The notes beneath the pieces were generated by a model. That model was not told where the DNA came from. It did no database searches and saw only the letters and a program-made list of their open reading frames with translations. Below are positions 21,543 through 32,619 of a DNA stretch of 64,000 bases, piece by piece. The DNA comes from Fomes fomentarius (lineage: Eukaryota > Basidiomycota > Agaricomycetes > Polyporales > Polyporaceae), in assembly GCA_022606135.1 (NCBI GenBank), contig JABYQN010000003.1, forward strand, positions 2,170,001 to 2,234,000, in the 5' to 3' direction. The position numbers and the translations under genes are program-made. The first letter of the stretch is position 1. Each line of letters starts with the position of its first letter.

Positions 21543-22689
21543 TTGGGTGTGCAAAAGTATACCTTGCATCTGACGCCTTCACGCTGCTGGCCAAGCTTAA
21601 TCCCGACGCCTAGATAGATAGATATATCCATAACAGCCTGTCTCCCCGATGCATACCGCGCTAAGTAGCTTCCCTCGTCCATCCGCTCGTTGTTGTTCCT
21701 GTCGTAGCATGCCACGATACCCGCTCTTTTACTGTTTCGCTCACTTTGTTGTTTTTGTACTTCATACATCGGATGGGGAACTCGCGCGTTTGATTTAATG
21801 GAGTTTAGAAGGACCCTAGAGCATCATCACATACTCTAGCTGCTTGCACCACATCTTTTCCTCTGGTCATATATGCACTGGGGTGTTGCTGTTTTCAATA
21901 CTATATGTACTTTCGAATCAACTTTTGCTTTATGAGAACCTACCGTTGCATAGCATACTTAGCGTGTACTCGAGGGCTCCCAAGAAGTGCCGTGTCCTCT
22001 CCTGCCTAGCCTAGGCAGATGATTGAACGAACGTGAACCTGCTGATGTGAGGGAATGGACGAACCTATTGAGCATCCTTTGGCTCTTGTGAATGCGGACT
22101 CGGGCAACAGTTCAGTGTGCCCGACCCAAGCCCTAACCACATTACAAATTTCCCGCCCGATCTCGCCCTAAGGAGGTACATTGTACGATATATTGGGGGA
22201 GTCCGTCATTACCGCCCGTCTGGTTTGGCCACCATTCACACGTTGAGTAATGAATGCTCGTGTAAGTTTGAACGTGCTGTTAGTAACGTTTGTGAGTAAC
22301 GAAATTTCTCTCGGCGGTCCGCAACCAGCGGAATTCTGATACTGCGAGCTGCGAGACTTACATAGTACCTGGCAGTACAGTAACTCATTTGTGCTGGGCA
22401 GACTCCAATCGCCGTACTAGTAGTACGCGGGGGCAGGAACATATTAATACCTCATAGGACCCTAAAGCGCAGGCATAGTAGAGTATCTGTAAAAATCACT
22501 AGCACTAGTGCTAGTGCTTTGCATACTTCAACTTCGTACCAATGAACAATCGTCTATACTGGATGAGGCAAGGGAAGGCTTCTCAACAAGTTGGATTTTG
22601 ATGGCATTGCCTACAGACGCCCGTTAGCCGAGAATAGATTGACTGCTGGTGCTTGACCACGTCGACGGGGCTTGAAGCTTGAACTTGAC
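21543..22689. other. Intergenic between the two duplication units
   Basis: The first roughly 380 bases are GMC1 3' flank shared with the second unit. The rest is unique and contains the perfect palindrome at 22497-22516. No gene recognised. Confidence 0.5.
22497..22516. repeat. Perfect 20-bp palindrome
   Basis: The sequence cactagcactagtgctagtg equals its own reverse complement. It is built of nested cactag and agcact repeats and lies in non-coding DNA between duplication units. Confidence 0.85.
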
Positions 22690-23745
22690 CCATTCCACTC
22701 ATACCGCCGCCCCGCCGCCATCGTTCGGCGGGTTGCCACGGCCGAGCAGTTGGTCGTCATTCCCCGGGAAACCAGGACGCCTCATCCTCCCCCACTGGTA
22801 CATCCGAGCTTGAGTCCTGCGTTCTTCGACGTCTTCTGGACATGACCTCGGACTTTGTGAAGGATTCTACGTAGCGGGAATACTGGATAGTGGGCTGTAT
22901 GGCGAGGTGAGTTTGAATCTAGAGTGCTCTAGTGCGTCTTCATCGTCGTCGGGTTCGAGGTATCCGCCGTCTTCAAGTCCAAGTGAATGTGCGAAAATAT
23001 CTGCTGCTCTCATGTGCCCCGCTTCCAACGGCTTACGAAACGATGAACGTCCGACCGGCCGACCGTCACGGTAAGACCCTAGTTAACTGGGATTCGAATG
23101 CAATGTGGGTCTCCGGTCCTTGAGCAATCTTCATCCGGAACGTGAGCATGCGCATTTGACTTGTCACCACAACTCAGGTCGCAACACCGGCTACAAGAGC
23201 TTCGACCCGTCCCACCCCTGTTCCTGTAGGGAGACGTATGCAAAGCTATCCACCAGCGCGGATCGCCTATGTGTCCTGGACGTCTGACGAGTTTCGACGG
23301 GCTCATCAAGGTTTCAGCCCCCGCTGCCCACTTTCACGGCGCTACAAGCTGCACTACATCAACAATGTAAACAATGTACATCCGGCCGTGTCTCGGAATC
23401 CTCGCGCGCAGCGACAACTCCCGCGCCAGTCAGTCTTATGGCAGCGGTTATCCCGGCGCATCCGCTGGCGTCTTCCTATTTCCGGGCAGGGCATTTCCAA
23501 TGGGCATGTACCTGGACATATTGGCCATTGAGAACAGTCGGAGCGGTTTTACGGCGCCCACAAGGCAACCTGGAGGAGGACACCTTCCTTCGTCGCCAGG
23601 TAACAGAGAAGTTTCCTCATGTGATCCCCGGATCGGTGGTCTTCTCTGTTGGCTCTGTGGTGGACGAGGCAAGACTTGCCTTCTCATCTTCGACGAGACG
23701 ACGTGTTGCATTTGCAACGGAATTGGACAGACATTTGCGTCGACA
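22690..23745 (+). pseudogene. HUA1 pseudogene (second duplication unit)
   Basis: The segment aligns with exon 1 and exon 2 of the intact HUA1 gene in the same direction. Recognisable pieces are 'RNTGYKSFDPSHPC' (about 23180-23220), 'SQSYGSGYPGASAGV' and the C-terminal 'GLLCWLCGGRGKTCLLIF' and 'CCICNGIGQTFA'. The reading frame is broken. The first CxxC is lost through a small deletion at about 23095 (gattcgaatgcaatgtg against gattcgaatgccagaaatgtg), and PRCW after the third cysteine is missing. The N-terminal half is heavily eroded and no start is visible. It survives next to an intact GMC copy. Confidence 0.88.
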
Positions 23746-24346
23746 GCTCTCGCGCTAGCGGACTTGCGGACGGTATGTCGTTGCGTTACACTGTATACTC
23801 ATGATGTTTTCCCAGGGTTGTAGCATTTCAATTCAGATGCGTTGATGGTCAGTGATCACCGGTGTAACGTTACGTCCAGAGCATTCACAATGGGTTGTAA
23901 GTGAATTGCATAAGAATAGGTTGATTGTCGCTCGGTCGATGGGCCCTCTGCTAACCTGAGAAATCACGACTTCAGGTACACTGTCGTACACTCTTCTATT
24001 GATGTGATGGACGTGTCCCCGAGTTCCGGACGAATATGGATGAGCTAGGTCAAATGCACTCTGGCCCTTCTGTCATCGCTGCCAGTAATAGACGGCTACA
24101 TGACAGAGGGCTAGCGTTGCGCCGAGCACCGCCGCAAATCTGCGTATATATGTGAGCCCGCGGAACACAACGATGCATCCTCCTTTCCTTTCAACGTCTG
24201 TCTCTGTGCTACTTTGCTTCTCAGGCGTTAGCCCTTCCCTGCCTTTCTTCGTTCCACTCGTTGTGAACTGCTGGCGTTGTCGCTGGCTTGGACGCGGATT
24301 AACTGCTGCATATTATTTTGACACTCACGCTGAATACTGAGAGGCT
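23746..24346. other. Promoter region of GMC oxidoreductase 2
   Basis: Shares blocks with the equivalent spacer of unit 1, including the stretch around 'gaactgctggcgttgtcgct' just upstream of the start codon. No gene. Confidence 0.5.
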
Positions 24347-27082
24347 ATGATGATCACTCAGTCCTACATTCAGGCGGCTTTGCTCTTTACTACTTTGCTT
24401 GCGCCTCACTCTGCGCTCGGAGCACTCTTCGAGAGCGCAGACGCGGCGAAGACCAAAATCTCCAAGACTACGTATGACTACATCGTCGTAGGAGGTGCGT
24501 AGCCCTTTTTGGTGGTACATGAGGAGACATAGAGATTGAAGAATGGTGTTTCGGGTGGAATAGGTGGTGCCGGCGGTGGGGTTTTGGCCAACCGGCTAAC
24601 AGAGAACAGCGCGACGAAGGTCCTCCTCATTGAAGCTGGTTCTAGGTGAGCTCCAATTCGGCGGATCGTCGGAAGAAGTCCGGCACTGATCTCGCTTGTC
24701 GTGCAGCGACTACAACAACCTGAACATCCAGGTTCCATGGCTCGCGCCCGTACTGACAGGTTCGAGTTTCGTGAGTGTATCGTGCTTCTCCTTCGTGATG
24801 TCGTCTCATGATCTCGTGTCACGATAGGACTGGCAATACACGACTGCGCCTCAAACTGCGCTCAACGACCGCACTCTTGGCTACGCCCGTGGAAAGGTCC
24901 TTGGAGGCTCGACGGCCATCAGTACGTGCTCGCAATCCCAGTTGCCGCGATCTCGTGGTGTTCACACACGTTGCCAGACTACATGGTCTTCAGTCGTGGC
25001 TCAAAGGACGACTATGACCGATTGGCATCCGTGACAGGCGATAATGGCTTCAACTGGAGCAACATGAATACATACTTCAGAAAGGTACGTCTCTTCCCAT
25101 CAATCATCGTCGTGCTTCTTCCCGGCGCCTTCTTCCCCTTACTCACACATTCCATCATCCTTCCGTGTATCGCCTCCGACCTTCGTGCAGCTCGAAAACT
25201 TTACCGTCACGAACGTCGCAAACGCCTCTAGCAAGTTCAATTCCGGAATCCACAGCACGACAGGCCCTGTCGGCGCGAGCCTCCCTACGGTTGAGCTCCC
25301 GATAGACGAGATCGGTCTGCAGGCACAGCAGCAGCTTGCGCAAGACTTCCCCTACAATCAGGATGTCAACTCCGGGAACATGATCGGCTTCAGTAAGCAT
25401 TCTTCTTTCCCCGCTCTCACACCCTACCGCATATGGTCGCACGAACAACCGCTAACGTAACTTATGATCTTGGCCTGTGTCTGTAACTGTCAATTCTCAT
25501 CTCCTGACAGGCTGGACTCCATATGCGGTACGTCGCATCTTGCGAATCCATTCCTGTTCGGACACCTTACTCACGGCGGCCTCTCTCCTACCACCGACGC
25601 ATCATACCAACATCCTTTCATAATCTCATTATCGCCCTTGCATCGACCGACCGTTATGCCTATTGCATATACCAACTGGGATTCGGTCATCAGATCCAGG
25701 ACGGTGCACGCTCGAACGCGGCAAGGGACTACATCGCGCCGGCACTCAGCCGAAGCAACCTCGATGTCGTCGTCAACACCCAGGTGACCAAGGTCGTCAA
25801 GACCTCCACGCAAGGCGGCGTCCCCGTCGTCCGCGGCGTGCAGTTCGCGAGTGGGCCGACGGGCAAGGTCTACAGCGCCACCGCGAAGAAGGAGGTTATC
25901 CTCTCCGCAGGCGCTGTTGGCTCGCCTCACATCTGTATGTTCTATTCTCCAGTGCTTTTGGGTTACGCATGGACGCAGTCTTAATATCATCACCAGTGCT
26001 CCTTTCCGGCATCGGTCCCGCCGCACAGTCTAAGGCTCTCGGGATCACGCCACTTGTGGACTCGCCCGACGTCGGACAGAACATGCAGGACCACCCTCTG
26101 CTGTCGACCAACTACGAAGTCAGCTCCACGGACACGCTCGACAACCTCGTCTCGAACACGACGCTTCAGGCAGAGGCGCTCGCTCTTTGGCAGAGCAACC
26201 GCACCGGTGACTTCACCCTCGGCGTCTGCAACCAGTGGGTGTGGGGCCGTCTCCCTGACAGTGACCCCATCTTCAACACCGTCGAGGATCCTAGTGCGGG
26301 CCCGACGTCGCCTCACTATCAGCTTATCTTCTCGGTGAGCGCTGCTGTCTTTGCTTCGCTGCGGCATCAGCTGCGTGCTGCGAGTGGCTCGGATTATTGA
26401 CGACGGTTGGATGTGCGGCATTCAGGATCTCTCCATCTCCTTTGGCGGTGCCGCTCCCCCGGTCGGTAACTTCTTCACCCTCCTCAGCAACCTCTACACC
26501 GGTCGCTCCCGTAAGCCAGCTCGCAAGCTCTATGCCATCTATGGTTGACCTAACCCGTTGTAGGCGGTAACTTGACACTCAAGACCAGCAGTGCATGGGA
26601 CTACCCCATCATCAACCCGGGTCTTCTCGGTGATGAGGCCGGCTTCGACCTCCACGTCATGCGCGAGGCCCTCAAGGCCGGCCGCAAGTTCCTCCAAGCG
26701 CCCGCTTGGGACACCTGGATCGTCAAGGAGCACGGCGATTCCGCGAACGCACAGACGGACGAGGAGATCGATGCATTCATCCGCCAGAATGCGGTCGTCG
26801 TTAACCACGTGTCGGGCACCGTCGCAATGGGGAAGAAGAACACCCTCGCCAAGGGCGCTGGTGCGCTCAACCCCGACTTCACGGTCAAGGGCACCATTGG
26901 TCTCCGTGTCGTGGATGCGTCGACCTTCGTGAGTATATTCAAGTGAAGCTCAGATGACATGTGTACAGTGCTGATGACATACTTGTGTTCCCCAGCCCTT
27001 CATCCCTTCCGCACATACCCAGGTCCCGACGTACGCCCTCGCGGAGCGCGCTGCCGATCTGATCAAGTCGTGTAGGTTCTAG
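24347..27082 (+). CDS. Secreted GMC oxidoreductase 2 (AA3_2-like)
   Basis: Twelve exons (24347-24494, 24564-24645, 24707-24770, 24828-24921, 24978-25084, 25191-25392, 25511-25527, 25694-25934, 25997-26334, 26426-26510, 26564-26928, 26996-27082) give 609 residues. Every exon length equals that of GMC 1 except for one extra start-proximal codon (two ATGs in a row; 24350 is the homologous start). The signal peptide, FAD motif ('VGGGAGGGVLANRL'), 'YARGKVLGGSTAI', 'GAVGSPHILLLSGIGP' and catalytic 'NHVSGTVAMG' are all present. It has no stop or frameshift, so it looks functional. Differences cluster in the substrate-side regions, for example 'VWGRLPDSDPIFNTVEDP' against 'AWGRLPSNDAIFSTTQDP'. Sub-functionalisation is possible but unproven. 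Confidence 0.93.
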
Positions 27083-27523
27083 TCGAGCATGGCAAGTATA
27101 CTTGTATCTGACGCTCTTACGCTGCTCAAGCTTGATATCACACACAGAACCTGGATAGATACTTACATCTATGTAGTCTGGCTTCCGGAGGCATATTGTC
27201 CTTCCCACTCCTATCTATCACTTTAAGTATTTTCTCTTGTCCACCCACTTATCGTTTTGATGTCGTACAATTTACGATACCCGCTCGTTACTGTTTCGCT
27301 CGCTCTGTTACTTCACACCTCGCACGTTTTAATTGATGGCCCAGTACTATACACTGAGGTTTGTTGTTTTCCACACGAAATGTACCTTTGCACTACCATC
27401 CGAATATAATCTGGATATCGACCGGTGTTCTAAACGGCAACGCATGATGCTACATAGACAATCCTCTGGCTTGCAGAATGACATGGCGGGACTATACAGT
27501 GCACATCGGTGATCCAGATACAA
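27083..27523. other. Convergent intergenic region
   Basis: Lies between the 3' ends of GMC 2 and the minus-strand F-box gene. The first 320 bases are shared with the GMC 1 3' flank. Confidence 0.5.
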
Positions 27524-29462
27524 TTACCAAGTCGGCCAGTCTGCACCAATCAATAGGGACGCGTCTGACGAGGCACAAGGAGACGGCCACCTAAGCCAGG
27601 CAGCATCAGACGAATCGTCTTTGTAAGGAATCGTGGCAAACTCGTCGACATGTTGGCTCGCAACATGGTAATCTGGAGAAACCCCTTGTTCGGTAGCACA
27701 CAACACAAATCGACGAACTCGACAGCCTGCCGTGACGCGAGACGCAAGCGGCTCGGCGAGACACTCCACTACCTCGCTCGTACACATTTCGACATACACA
27801 TCCAGGGTGTCGAGCGCTGAACACACAGGGGGTGTGCCTGCGATTAGGGTGAGAGGTTCGATTGCTTGGCGCAGTGCGGCAACATACTCGCTGCTGAACA
27901 GCCATCGGAAAGCGACGGAGAGCTTGCGGACCTGGCTGAGAGCGGGCCACAGCATGGCAACGTCTGCGGCAGTTTCGTCCTCAGGGGTCCTGGTCCCCAT
28001 GATGTCAAACCGGAAGACTTGGATCTTGCTGCAGAACTCCGGAGTGATGACCGAGTTCCAGAATTGCTCGCACTCTGCAAATCGGTATCGTAGCCGCACA
28101 CCGCGAGTAGGTCCATCGGGCGAGGCCTCTCTAGGGATCTCCAGTAGGATATGCATGCTATTCCAGGATATTTTGTTGACCTGGAGGCCCACGGTAGTCG
28201 GAGACGGTTTTCCGCGAAGCAATGCGACCAGGGAGATAATGTCGTGTAGTTGTATATACCGAGAGTGGATGCTGTCGATGTCGATCTGGCAATCGGGAGG
28301 AACGAGTAAATGCGAGAAGAACTCGGTAAATGAGGGGATATCGAGCTCGCGCGATTTGTACGTTAATGACTTCAAGGTGCGCAGCACGACCGGTGAAGGC
28401 GGAGGTGATGCTGAACTTATCGAGCGGAAGATCCACAGTAGATGCAGATGCGCGAGCTGCGGTGTACCGGACAGGAAGTTGAGCAGGGAGCAGATATCGG
28501 TGGGTGTCCCACTACGAACGACGCAACGCTTGAGGGCGGGTAGTTCCCACTGAGGCATAGTATCATGGACAGCGAGGAGGAGTGAACGAAGATTTGTTCC
28601 AATCGCCTCGCGAAGATAGGAGGAAGACATTAGATGCCTGGTGGTCTGTGGGGGAAGATGGAGGGAACAATGCTCCACCATACTGAGATTCAAGCTCGGG
28701 AGGGCCACCACAAAGCGACGATCCGGTCCGTTGTCGGGGAGGTGTAATTGGCTGTGAACATGCAGTTGACGGATTCTAGAGCCCTCCTGGCGCAATCGTT
28801 GCTCTAACTGCCCAGAAAACGAGGAATCGATATACACGTCTATTGGTCCCGCCGAACAGCGTGGCAAAAACGCAGGATTGGGCATGGATCGCGCGGTCTC
28901 TTTGTAAGTCGACCAGAACGCGGGAGACCCAACCGTTATCTGGCGCCAGTGACTGCAAACCTGAGAAAGATGCCGGAGATCGTCGCTACTGGGAGTGTGG
29001 AAGGGCCAATAACGCGCGTCGTCTTCGTCTTCGTCTTCGATGAATGGGACTCGCTTTGGTGCCAGCATGAGGATCTGCAAGAGGATCTCTGGTGGGATGC
29101 GGTTAATCGGGCGAGGACCGTTCAAGAGCCTGCGGACGACGGCGCTTGCGCGATGGAGCGACTTCTCCAGTGAATTGAACTAATGTTTCGAGTAATTGGT
29201 CAGTTAGCGGGATTCTTGTGATCGAGTCAGAAGTAACGAACCATATTGTAATAGTCACTGAAAGATCGGTAGTTTAGTTCTGTTCCCACATACCCAGGTG
29301 ATGAGCCATACGAGAAACATACCATTCCGTGTTGCTCGTCTCCGTGGTACTTTGAAGTTGATTGATAACATCAAACAGGAGCGATCCTGTTGACTCGAGA
29401 TGATTCAGCCACGGTATTGGGTGGATCGTGTTGGTCTGCCAGTAGGTTGTAGTGGATTGCAT
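27524..29462 (-). CDS. Large F-box protein
   Basis: The model has exons 29462-29323, 29257-29242 and 29179-27524, giving 603 residues with all phases closed. The last exon is certain. It opens 'FNSLEKSLHRASAVVRRLL' followed by the F-box 'INRIPPEILLQILMLA' and 'LSQVCSHWRQITVGSPAFW', a layout common in Agaricomycete F-box proteins. A long LRR-like region follows ('LPSLNLSMVEHCSLHL', 'TLKSLTYKSRELDIPSFTEF'). The frame has a stop immediately before the acceptor at 29180, so an upstream exon is required. The only phase-compatible solution I found uses a 16-nt micro-exon encoding DYYNM, joined to an exon with 'WLNHLESTGSLLFDVINQL'. Role: likely SCF substrate receptor. Confidence 0.75.
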
Positions 29463-29734
29463 GGTCCCTCCAATTGTCTGCCTAGGGGAGACAAAGTTGA
29501 TGAGGGCAAAGGAATGGAGATACGATCCTACTGCAGCCATCATTGGATGATCACGGGATGATCATGATCTTCCCACAGTGCACGGGGGCGACGGGGTCCG
29601 CGCAGAGAAGATGGTCACATGAGAAATACCACGGGCTGGTCCGTGCGCTGGGAGCCGCTCGCTTCGTTGGAATTGACATGTCTCCCGCCTCATTTATAGT
29701 TACTTCGAGTTCCTGGTCCAGGTGTTCACAAATC

Positions 29735-30854
29735 ATGTCTGGTATGCCACAGCGAAAGGAACACTGCTTATACATGGACATAAACGTTAGTTGACAATTT
29801 TATGGGTCATCCTAGTCATTCCTCCACCCACCTCAAGGTGCAAACGGATCCATATGAGTGACGGAGACGGGAGCTCTCTTCAGGAACAAATGGGGATGGA
29901 GGCTTGTGGCGACGTGTTCTCCGAGATCCTCGTGTGTACTACTCTTCTGGTTTTGTCTTCGGCGTCCGGCTATCGCTCAATACTCACCCTCTCTAGGCCT
30001 TCATAAGGGAGGCTTGTACATCTCATGGAATAAAATACAATATTCCATATCGCAAACAAAGCCCAAGTAAACTCCGGCGGGTGAAGGAGACGGTACTAGA
30101 TGATGAATCCACGACTCTGTGGATACAGGCTAAGCTGATGTCCCCTATCAACATAGGTCCTCGACCACCTACAGTTTCTTCGTCATTACGACGATGCCTG
30201 GCCAATCAAACACTACCTTATGATTGCGCTCAAGATACATCATTCTGGAGGAGAAGTTTCTGCTGTCAGGGTCTCGCGAAGAGTTCGCCGCCCCGAGGTA
30301 TGTAGGTCGAGGTTGACTTTCAGCTTTCGTCATCATGATGGAACTCCATTCATCCAACCGGACAGCAGCAGTCTGTGGCCACACATCTGTCACACGGTAC
30401 TCGTGCTGGAAACGTCATCTCTAGACCACGCTTGGGCTCCGACAACTCAGTCCAGGCTCGTACCAATCGCGCATATGTTGATATACCTGGGACAACCCCG
30501 ACTCGGCAAGGCGTGCATCAAGCGCCGCAGAGGTCGTCCGGCTCAACGTCATCCTCTTCCACTGCGACTGCGACATCAACTTCCAACAACGCCTCTACGT
30601 CCAAACCTGCGACTCACCCGATCCTCACGCTCCTCCTCTCATCCGGCATACCGCATGCAGACGCCGAGCGCATCGTCCAGCTGTTGACCTCCCTGGGAAT
30701 TCAGGATGCGGCGTATCTGCGCGTCCTTGCGTGCATGTCTACGCGCGATGAATGGCTCAGGGAGCTCTGCGAGAAAGGTGACCTGACTGAGATCCAGATG
30801 CGAGTCGTGCGTGAGATGCTGGAACATGTTGCTCGCAGCGCTGTTGACGAGTGA
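29735..30854 (+). CDS. Family-AB paralogue (copy delta), modules A and B
   Basis: Five exons (29735-29741, 29816-29931, 29997-30092, 30157-30297, 30369-30854) give 281 residues, all phases closed in the same 1,0,0,0 pattern as the minus-strand copies 25 kb away. Exon 3 is exactly 96 nt, as in both other copies. Module A reads 'SSLQEQMGM', 'FIREACTSHGIKYNIPY' and 'YDDAWPIKHYLMIALKIH'. A Ser/Thr-rich linker follows ('SSGSTSSSSTATATS'). Module B reads 'IVQLLTSLGIQDAAYLRVLA', 'EWLRELCEKGDLTEIQM' and 'VVREMLEHV'. The 7-nt first exon is inferred from phase only; a different first exon is possible. Module B is better conserved between copies than the linker. Function unknown. Confidence 0.65.
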
Positions 30855-31580
30855 TTGAGGCAAGGTGGGTGGCGCATTCCTTGGCAAGTCAAGCAGGTAC
30901 GAGATACTACACATGGGGATTCCGAAGTTGTGTTGTTTAGACAGTAGACAGTGAGGTGACGGGTACCGTACGACCGTGTTAACCAGTGACCCCCAGTGTT
31001 GTCGCTTATGAAGTATTGAAGATACATCAAGGGAGCAGTACATGCGAGCAGAACAGTGCCACTCGATCTCGTAGATGCGGATACAGGGATGTCTACATAG
31101 ACTTTCTAGATCTCAGAGACAAAGGAGAACGTTCATGCTCATGCCCGTCCTTGTCGAAAAGCTCGACCGACGCTCCCATCGAGTCAAAGTGGGCGCACAG
31201 CCTAGTGCGAGCCTTCGTCCTCGACGAGAGTAAGTTGATCCCAGGAAGGGACACCGTACTAGGTTCCTGTCACTGAGTCTGTACCTTGACCCGGGCATTC
31301 GTGCAGCAGTGCAGGGTGTGGGACGTGCAGGTTTCTCTGATCGACCATCGCAGCCGCACGGATAGACTCCTGCGGGCCGGCCTGGGTGAGGCCCATGACG
31401 ACAGTGCAAGGCTGGGCGGTGTACTCGGTACTTCGTCCCTAGGTTCAGGTATGCGTGTTGGACATATCTGTGCTGTGCTGTGAAAAACCCCACAAATGAA
31501 CGGGGTGCCTGCTACACGAGCACGATGGTTCGATGCTTTACACCAACATGTTCCTCGAGTGCTTCTCCCCTTCAAACTCC
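30855..31580. other. Intergenic, no recognised gene
   Basis: Long open frames exist on the minus strand (31113-31493 and 31270-31671), but they overlap each other and are arginine, proline and cysteine rich without family features. I treat them as chance frames in GC-rich DNA. Confidence 0.4.
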
Positions 31581-32283
31581 ATGCCAACGGTGACCAAGAA
31601 GCCCGTACTGTCTGCGATTTGCGGAGCAACAGCGCTGGCTCGGGTTGCGGGCTGGACGCGCACGATGTCAAGGTGCTCTCACAAAAATTTGAAGTAGGGG
31701 TCAGAAGACGTACCGAGGGAAGCCCAGAGCCAAGAGGGCGTATTGGGAAGTCTCTTCGTAGAGGATCCCCGTGCCGTATGGGTGCTCAGATAAGTCCTAC
31801 AACCTCGCCTTCCGGATGACGTTCAACAACCGTAGCTATCGGGGCCAGCCTGATGTAGACCGCGATGATGGTTATGTCCCGCAAAGAGGTCTTTCAAGAG
31901 CTTGAATCGCTAGCCCGGGTCGAGTATCCTCAGGAGCAAATACGGAAGCCTCCGGCGAAACTGAGTGGGTAGTAATTTATGGCCCGGGGCCGAGACCTGC
32001 CCGACACCAACATGCAACTGTCAAGTCGGAGAGGATCAGAGCAGAGAGAATTCACCTTTCCAAAGTTGGCACACCGTTGCGGGCAACAGTGTTATGCAAA
32101 ACTAGTCAATTGGCCAGTGAGATTGTGAGCCTGCTGATGGTGCAAGTACCCGACTAGCGAGGCGAACACTACCTATGATCTACGCAGCGGCAGCTAGATA
32201 TAACAGGGGACACTGAGAGGGAGGCAATGATATAAGTACTGTAGGTATGGCAGATACGAACGGTTTTAGGGGTACAGAAGGAG

Positions 32284-32288
32284 AAAAA
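32284..32288 (-). terminator. RNA polymerase III terminator of tRNA-Ile
   Basis: A run of five T on the minus strand lies three bases past the discriminator base of the tRNA gene. Confidence 0.7.
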
Positions 32289-32290
32289 GT

Positions 32291-32383
32291 TGGCCAACGC
32301 CGGGATCGAACCGACGACCTTGGCGTGACACAGACCAAAGGACCATATTAGCACCACGCTCTAACCAACTGAGCTAGTCGGCC
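32291..32383 (-). tRNA. tRNA-Ile (anticodon AAU) with intron
   Basis: Reading the minus strand, the acceptor stem GGCCGAC pairs with GTTGGCC. The D arm is GCTC..GAGC and the anticodon stem TGGTG pairs with CGCCA. The loop CTAATA carries anticodon AAT, and the T arm contains GGTTCGATCC. A 19-nt intron (tggtcctttggtctgtgtc) follows position 37, the canonical place. The discriminator is A. A second copy on the plus strand is at 44897-44991. Confidence 0.93.
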
Positions 32384-32619
32384 ATAATTAATGTTGTAGC
32401 TTACTCTGATATGTAGTCACCCACTTCTACCTACTGCCACTGCCAAATCTTGCCAGTGACGTTCCAGCAGTTCTCTCAGGATCGAACATCCATGCACGGA
32501 AGGGGATAACTCCACGTACTGATCACTAGTTTTGTTAGCTCAAGCGATAACATGACAACAGTACTCGTAACGTACTCACCAAATCACCGTATGCGCGGTG
32601 GCACGTTACACTGACGTAG

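Larger units (their letters stand above)
16900..21920 (+). repeat. Tandem segmental duplication, unit 1 (HUA1-GMC block)
   Basis: This block, covering most of HUA1, the spacer and the first GMC gene with its 3' flank, is repeated in the same order and direction at about 22690-27400. Coding exons of the GMC genes are highly similar. The spacers share shorter blocks such as 'tgtcgctcggtcgatg', and the 3' flanks share 'cgatacccgctc'. Outer boundaries are approximate. Confidence 0.8.
22690..27400 (+). repeat. Tandem segmental duplication, unit 2 (HUA1 pseudogene-GMC block)
   Basis: Counterpart of 16900-21920 in direct orientation. Unit 2 is a few hundred bases shorter, mainly from losses in the HUA1 part and the spacer. 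Confidence 0.8.

Noticed and set aside
31113..31671. Minus-strand frames upstream of the left inverted arm
   Set aside because: Two overlapping frames of equal quality with biased composition, neither shared with the right arm.
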